Part shown: positions 5,375-8,018 of the stretch, piece after piece
Layout of the letters: each line of letters begins with the position of its first letter
How positions within the stretch are numbered: position 1 is the stretch's first letter
The notes under the pieces: model-generated
Told to the model about the DNA's origin: nothing
Databases searched by the model: none
Seen by the model: only the letters and a program-made list of their open reading frames with translations
Translations under genes and position numbers: made by a program
Assembly: GCA_003567255.1 (NCBI GenBank)
Contig: PWZW01000209.1
Location: 1-8,018 of the forward strand
Direction: 5' to 3'
DNA: 8,018 nt
DNA from: Puniceicoccaceae bacterium
GTDB taxonomy: Bacteria > Verrucomicrobiota > Verrucomicrobiia > Opitutales > Coraliomargaritaceae

Positions 5375-7015
5375 ATGTTTTTAAACGCCCGCAACGCATT
5401 TCCAAAAAGCAAAATAACCCGGCTTGGCCTTTGCTTGCTATGCGCCTTCTGCTTAAGCGCTACATCGCTTGCGGCGGCTCCCGAGGAAGCTATCGACCGG
5501 GCTGCCCTTGCCGCCGAAAAACTCCCCGAACTGGATGACTTTCCGAGCCGACCGATGCGGATCACCGTGTACACCAGCCCCGGTGGCTTGATCGACTTCA
5601 CCGCTCGCAAGTTTGCCGAAATTGCCCGGCTCTACCATCCCCAGCAACCCTATGTCGTGGTCAACCGTCCCGGTGGGGGTGGGATTGTCGCCTTTGAGGA
5701 GGTGCTGCGGACCCCCGCTGACGGCTACAACATGCTGGCCGTCACCCGCTCCAACGTTTCCAAAATGGTGGCGTCCGGACGGACCGAACTGATCGAGCGG
5801 ATCGACTGGCACAGCTATGTGATGGACAATCCGCACGTGGTGATCGTCAACACCCGGGAGGGGCTGACAAACTGGGCCGAGGTGCAGGCAGAGGCGGATG
5901 GAAAAAATGGCGCGCAACTCTGGCTGGGGGTCGACATCGGTGGAGTCAAACACGTCTCCGGGGTAAAGGTGGCCGATGCCGCCGACCTCGAAATGCGCTG
6001 GATCCCGTACAGCAGCGGTGGTCAAGCAGTTGCCGCACTGATGGGGGGCCTCGGCTCAGTCTACTTCGGCAATCCCCGGGATGCGAGGGGCCGGGATGAC
6101 CTCAAAATCGTCGCGGTGGCCGGCCCACATCGCCTGCCCGACTTCCCGGACGCCCCCACGTTCACCGAAATGGGTATCGAAGGCCTGGAGGCCGAGCGGA
6201 TTTGGCGGGGATTCGCCTTTGCCGAGGGGGTTCCCGAACCGATCCGCGAGTGGCATGCCGCGATGGTTCAACTCGTCGTCAACGACCCCCTCTGGATTTC
6301 AACGTGGAAAAATGAGGGAGTGACGCTCGAGTACCTCGCCGCCCCCGATTTTCAGGACATCGTCGCAAATGACCAGCGGGAATTCGAGGCATACCTTGAG
6401 GAGATGGGTCTACTCAGAAGCGCTCCGCGCGGGGTCAGCATGCTTTCCGGAATTGCCGAGGCCCCCGCCGTCCAATGGCTCAAAGCCGTGCTGGTCATCC
6501 TCAACATCCTCCTCGGCGCAGTCCTGCTGCGCTCCGCATTCCGTTCGAAATGGGGCGAATTAATGGTGCTCTCGATGGTCTTTTCCCTCGCCCTCCTCTT
6601 CTTCGTTTTGACCGAAAGCCTCCCCGAGGCCACTCCCATCGATACGATTGGCCCGCGCGGCATACCCCGCCTCTGGATCTTCCTAATGATACCCCTCGCG
6701 ATGCTCCAAACTTACCTGATTCTGCGCGATAAAAAAGAGCGCAAGGCGGTCGGCTCGGTCAAACCCTGGCTCCTTTTCAGCTTTCTCGGGCTCTTCGCCA
6801 GCTATCTCTTCATCCTCCCGGTACTCGGCTATATGCTCGCCACCGCGCTCTTCATGCCCACCGCCCTGTGGGCGCTGAAGTATCGCCGCGTACCCGCCAT
6901 CGCCCTGATTACCATCTCCTGGCTGATCTTCAGCCAGGTTGTCTTCGTCAAGCTGCTCCATGTGGACCTGCCGCAGGGCGCCCTGGTGCGCCTACTCACC
7001 TCCCTCAGCTCCTGA
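5375..7015 (+). CDS. Fused TTT transporter protein: TctC-type periplasmic binding domain joined to TctB membrane subunit
   Basis: This 546-residue protein has two parts of a tripartite tricarboxylate transporter in one frame. Residues 1-~34 are a signal peptide (basic start, LGLCLLCAFCL core, SLA-AA or AAA-PE cleavage, no lipobox). Residues ~55-347 match a TctC/Bug binding protein: PSRPMRITVYTSPGG, NRPGGGG, PADGYN, YSSGGQAVAALMGG, and QREFEAYLEEMGLL where such proteins normally end. After a ~20-residue linker come six predicted hydrophobic helices at about 367-386, 396-413, 432-450, 465-482, 484-501 and 507-525. The TctB part is recognised by TIGPRGIPRLW (~424-434) before the third helix, a charged loop, a helical pair and the terminal VDLPQG. 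Basic loops fall on the cytoplasmic side if the binding domain is periplasmic. The substrate is not predictable; the family carries organic acids such as citrate and dicarboxylates. The ATG at 5375 is preferred over GTG 5327 because it puts the signal peptide at the N-terminus. An internal ATG at 6440 could in principle start a separate TctB. Confidence 0.88.
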   Translation: MFLNARNAFPKSKITRLGLCLLCAFCLSATSLAAAPEEAIDRAALAAEKLPELDDFPSRPMRITVYTSPGGLIDFTARKFAEIARLYHPQQPYVVVNRPGGGGIVAFEEVLRTPADGYNMLAVTRSNVSKMVASGRTELIERIDWHSYVMDNPHVVIVNTREGLTNWAEVQAEADGKNGAQLWLGVDIGGVKHVSGVKVADAADLEMRWIPYSSGGQAVAALMGGLGSVYFGNPRDARGRDDLKIVAVAGPHRLPDFPDAPTFTEMGIEGLEAERIWRGFAFAEGVPEPIREWHAAMVQLVVNDPLWISTWKNEGVTLEYLAAPDFQDIVANDQREFEAYLEEMGLLRSAPRGVSMLSGIAEAPAVQWLKAVLVILNILLGAVLLRSAFRSKWGELMVLSMVFSLALLFFVLTESLPEATPIDTIGPRGIPRLWIFLMIPLAMLQTYLILRDKKERKAVGSVKPWLLFSFLGLFASYLFILPVLGYMLATALFMPTALWALKYRRVPAIALITISWLIFSQVVFVKLLHVDLPQGALVRLLTSLSS

Positions 7016-7021
7016 TTGACC

Positions 7022-8018
7022 ATGTTTGAACAACTGATCGCCGGCCTCGGAGCCGTCAGTGCCTGGCAACCTTTGCTCGCCATTTTTCTCGGTGTCACCC
7101 TCGGCATTTTTGTTGGGGCCATGCCGGGACTTTCTCCCTCCATGGGGGTCGCCTTGCTCGTACCATTCACCTACGGCATGCCCGCTTCGCTCGCCCTCAT
7201 CCTGCTTGTGGCGATCTACATTGGCGCGAGCTACGGGGGCTCCATCACCGCCATCACGATCAACGCCCCCGGCACCGCTTCGGCGGTCGTCACCGCCATC
7301 GATGGCTACGCCCTCACCTGCCAGGGGAAGCCGGCCATGGCCCTCGGGCTCTCTCTCGTCGTGTCGGCCGTAGCCGGCATGATCGGCACGTTCATCCTCA
7401 TCTTCTTCTCCGGCCCCCTCGCCGGGCTTGCGGTCCGCTTTCATCCCGCAGAGTACTTCGCCATGGCGGTCTTCGGTCTCGCGACGGTCGCTTCGCTCGC
7501 CGGAGCCAACTGGATCAAAGCCTTCCTCGCCGCTCTCCTGGGGCTGCTTCTCAACACTATCGGCACCGATGCCATCAGCGGAGCCGAGCGCTTCACTTTT
7601 GACACCCCTCCGCTTTCCGACGGCTTCCCCCTGATCCCCGCGCTGATCGGGCTCTTCGCCCTGAGTGAGGTATTCACCGCGATTGAGCGGAAGGCCTTTG
7701 ACCGCATCGGCCTCGATCAAATCAAAGGCACCTGGCCTAAATTTGCCGACTACTGGTCCCTTCGCTGGGCGACGCTGCGCTCTTCCCTGATTGGAACGAT
7801 CATTGGCGTCTTCCCCGGGGCCGGGGCGGCCATCGCCTCCTTCATCAGCTACGATGTTGCCAAGCGCCTGAGTAAAAAGAAGGAAGCCTTTGGCAAAGGC
7901 AGTCACGAGGGGATCACCGCTGCAGAAGCAGCAAACTCCGCCTCAGTCGGCGGGGCCATGGTCCCCCTCCTGACCCTCGGTATCCCCGGGAGCGCGACCA
8001 CTGCCGTGTTGATCGGGG
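7022..8018 (+). CDS. tctA: TTT transporter large membrane subunit TctA (3' end outside window)
   Basis: The ATG at 7022, 6 nt after the TctC-TctB stop, opens a frame that stays open to the window end (332 of the usual ~500 residues). TctA is the large inner-membrane subunit that forms the translocation path of the tripartite tricarboxylate transporter. Visible family features are GVTLGIFVGAMPGLSPSMG (~24-42), the strongly conserved YIGASYGGSITAITINAPGT then IDGYAL (~66-97), ISGAERFTFD, LIPALIGLFALSE, and a second repeat-like block IIGVFPGAGAAIASFISYD, FGKGSHEGITAAEAANSASVGGAMVPLLTLGIPGSATTAV. The two 'PG' blocks reflect the internal duplication known in this family. It is probably translationally coupled to the upstream gene, since spacing is 6 nt and no Shine-Dalgarno is seen. 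The EaaNNA motif reads EAANSA, with Ser for the second Asn. Confidence 0.95.
   Translation, partial: MFEQLIAGLGAVSAWQPLLAIFLGVTLGIFVGAMPGLSPSMGVALLVPFTYGMPASLALILLVAIYIGASYGGSITAITINAPGTASAVVTAIDGYALTCQGKPAMALGLSLVVSAVAGMIGTFILIFFSGPLAGLAVRFHPAEYFAMAVFGLATVASLAGANWIKAFLAALLGLLLNTIGTDAISGAERFTFDTPPLSDGFPLIPALIGLFALSEVFTAIERKAFDRIGLDQIKGTWPKFADYWSLRWATLRSSLIGTIIGVFPGAGAAIASFISYDVAKRLSKKKEAFGKGSHEGITAAEAANSASVGGAMVPLLTLGIPGSATTAVLIG

Noticed and set aside
6992..7906. Open frame of ~304 codons on the - strand opposite tctA
   Set aside because: It is rich in Gly, Glu, Asp and Arg, the expected mirror image of a hydrophobic membrane protein gene; TctA on + is unambiguous.

Overview
The window looks like chromosomal DNA from a GC-rich, Gram-negative-type bacterium. 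The GC-rich code, a DUF3568-type lipoprotein and the sequence character of the arginine enzymes suggest the Planctomycetes-Verrucomicrobia-Chlamydiae group, perhaps an opitute-like verrucomicrobium. That placement is a recollection-based inference, not a measured result. No mobile elements, CRISPR arrays, rRNA or tRNA genes were seen.

Positions 1-4701 (+ strand) hold an arginine/ornithine biosynthesis cluster in the order argC (3' end only), argJ, argB, argD, argF. Gaps are short (42, 16, 15 and 30 nt), so they are probably co-transcribed. Together they turn N-acetylglutamate into citrulline: ArgB phosphorylates, ArgC reduces and ArgD transaminates. ArgJ then moves the acetyl group from N-acetylornithine back to glutamate (the cyclic pathway), and ArgF carbamoylates ornithine. 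argG and argH are not in the window. ArgB carries the N-terminal helix region and C-terminal motif typical of arginine-inhibited kinases, which fits a pathway recycled through ArgJ.

A small lipoprotein gene of the DUF3568 type lies at 4741-5148 on the - strand, convergent with argF across 39 nt that contain a hairpin. A 226-nt divergent intergenic region (5149-5374) separates it from the next + strand gene. That region holds a 9-nt tandem repeat, an AT-rich palindromic/direct-repeat island, and an orphan Shine-Dalgarno-like sequence followed by a 4-codon ORF.

Positions 5375-8018 (+ strand) encode a tripartite tricarboxylate transporter (TTT). The unusual point is that the periplasmic binding protein (TctC/Bug type) and the small membrane subunit (TctB) form one continuous 546-residue polypeptide. 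An additional transmembrane helix joins them and gives a self-consistent topology. The large membrane subunit TctA follows 6 nt later and runs off the window end. None of the starts assigned here has a convincing Shine-Dalgarno sequence at normal spacing.
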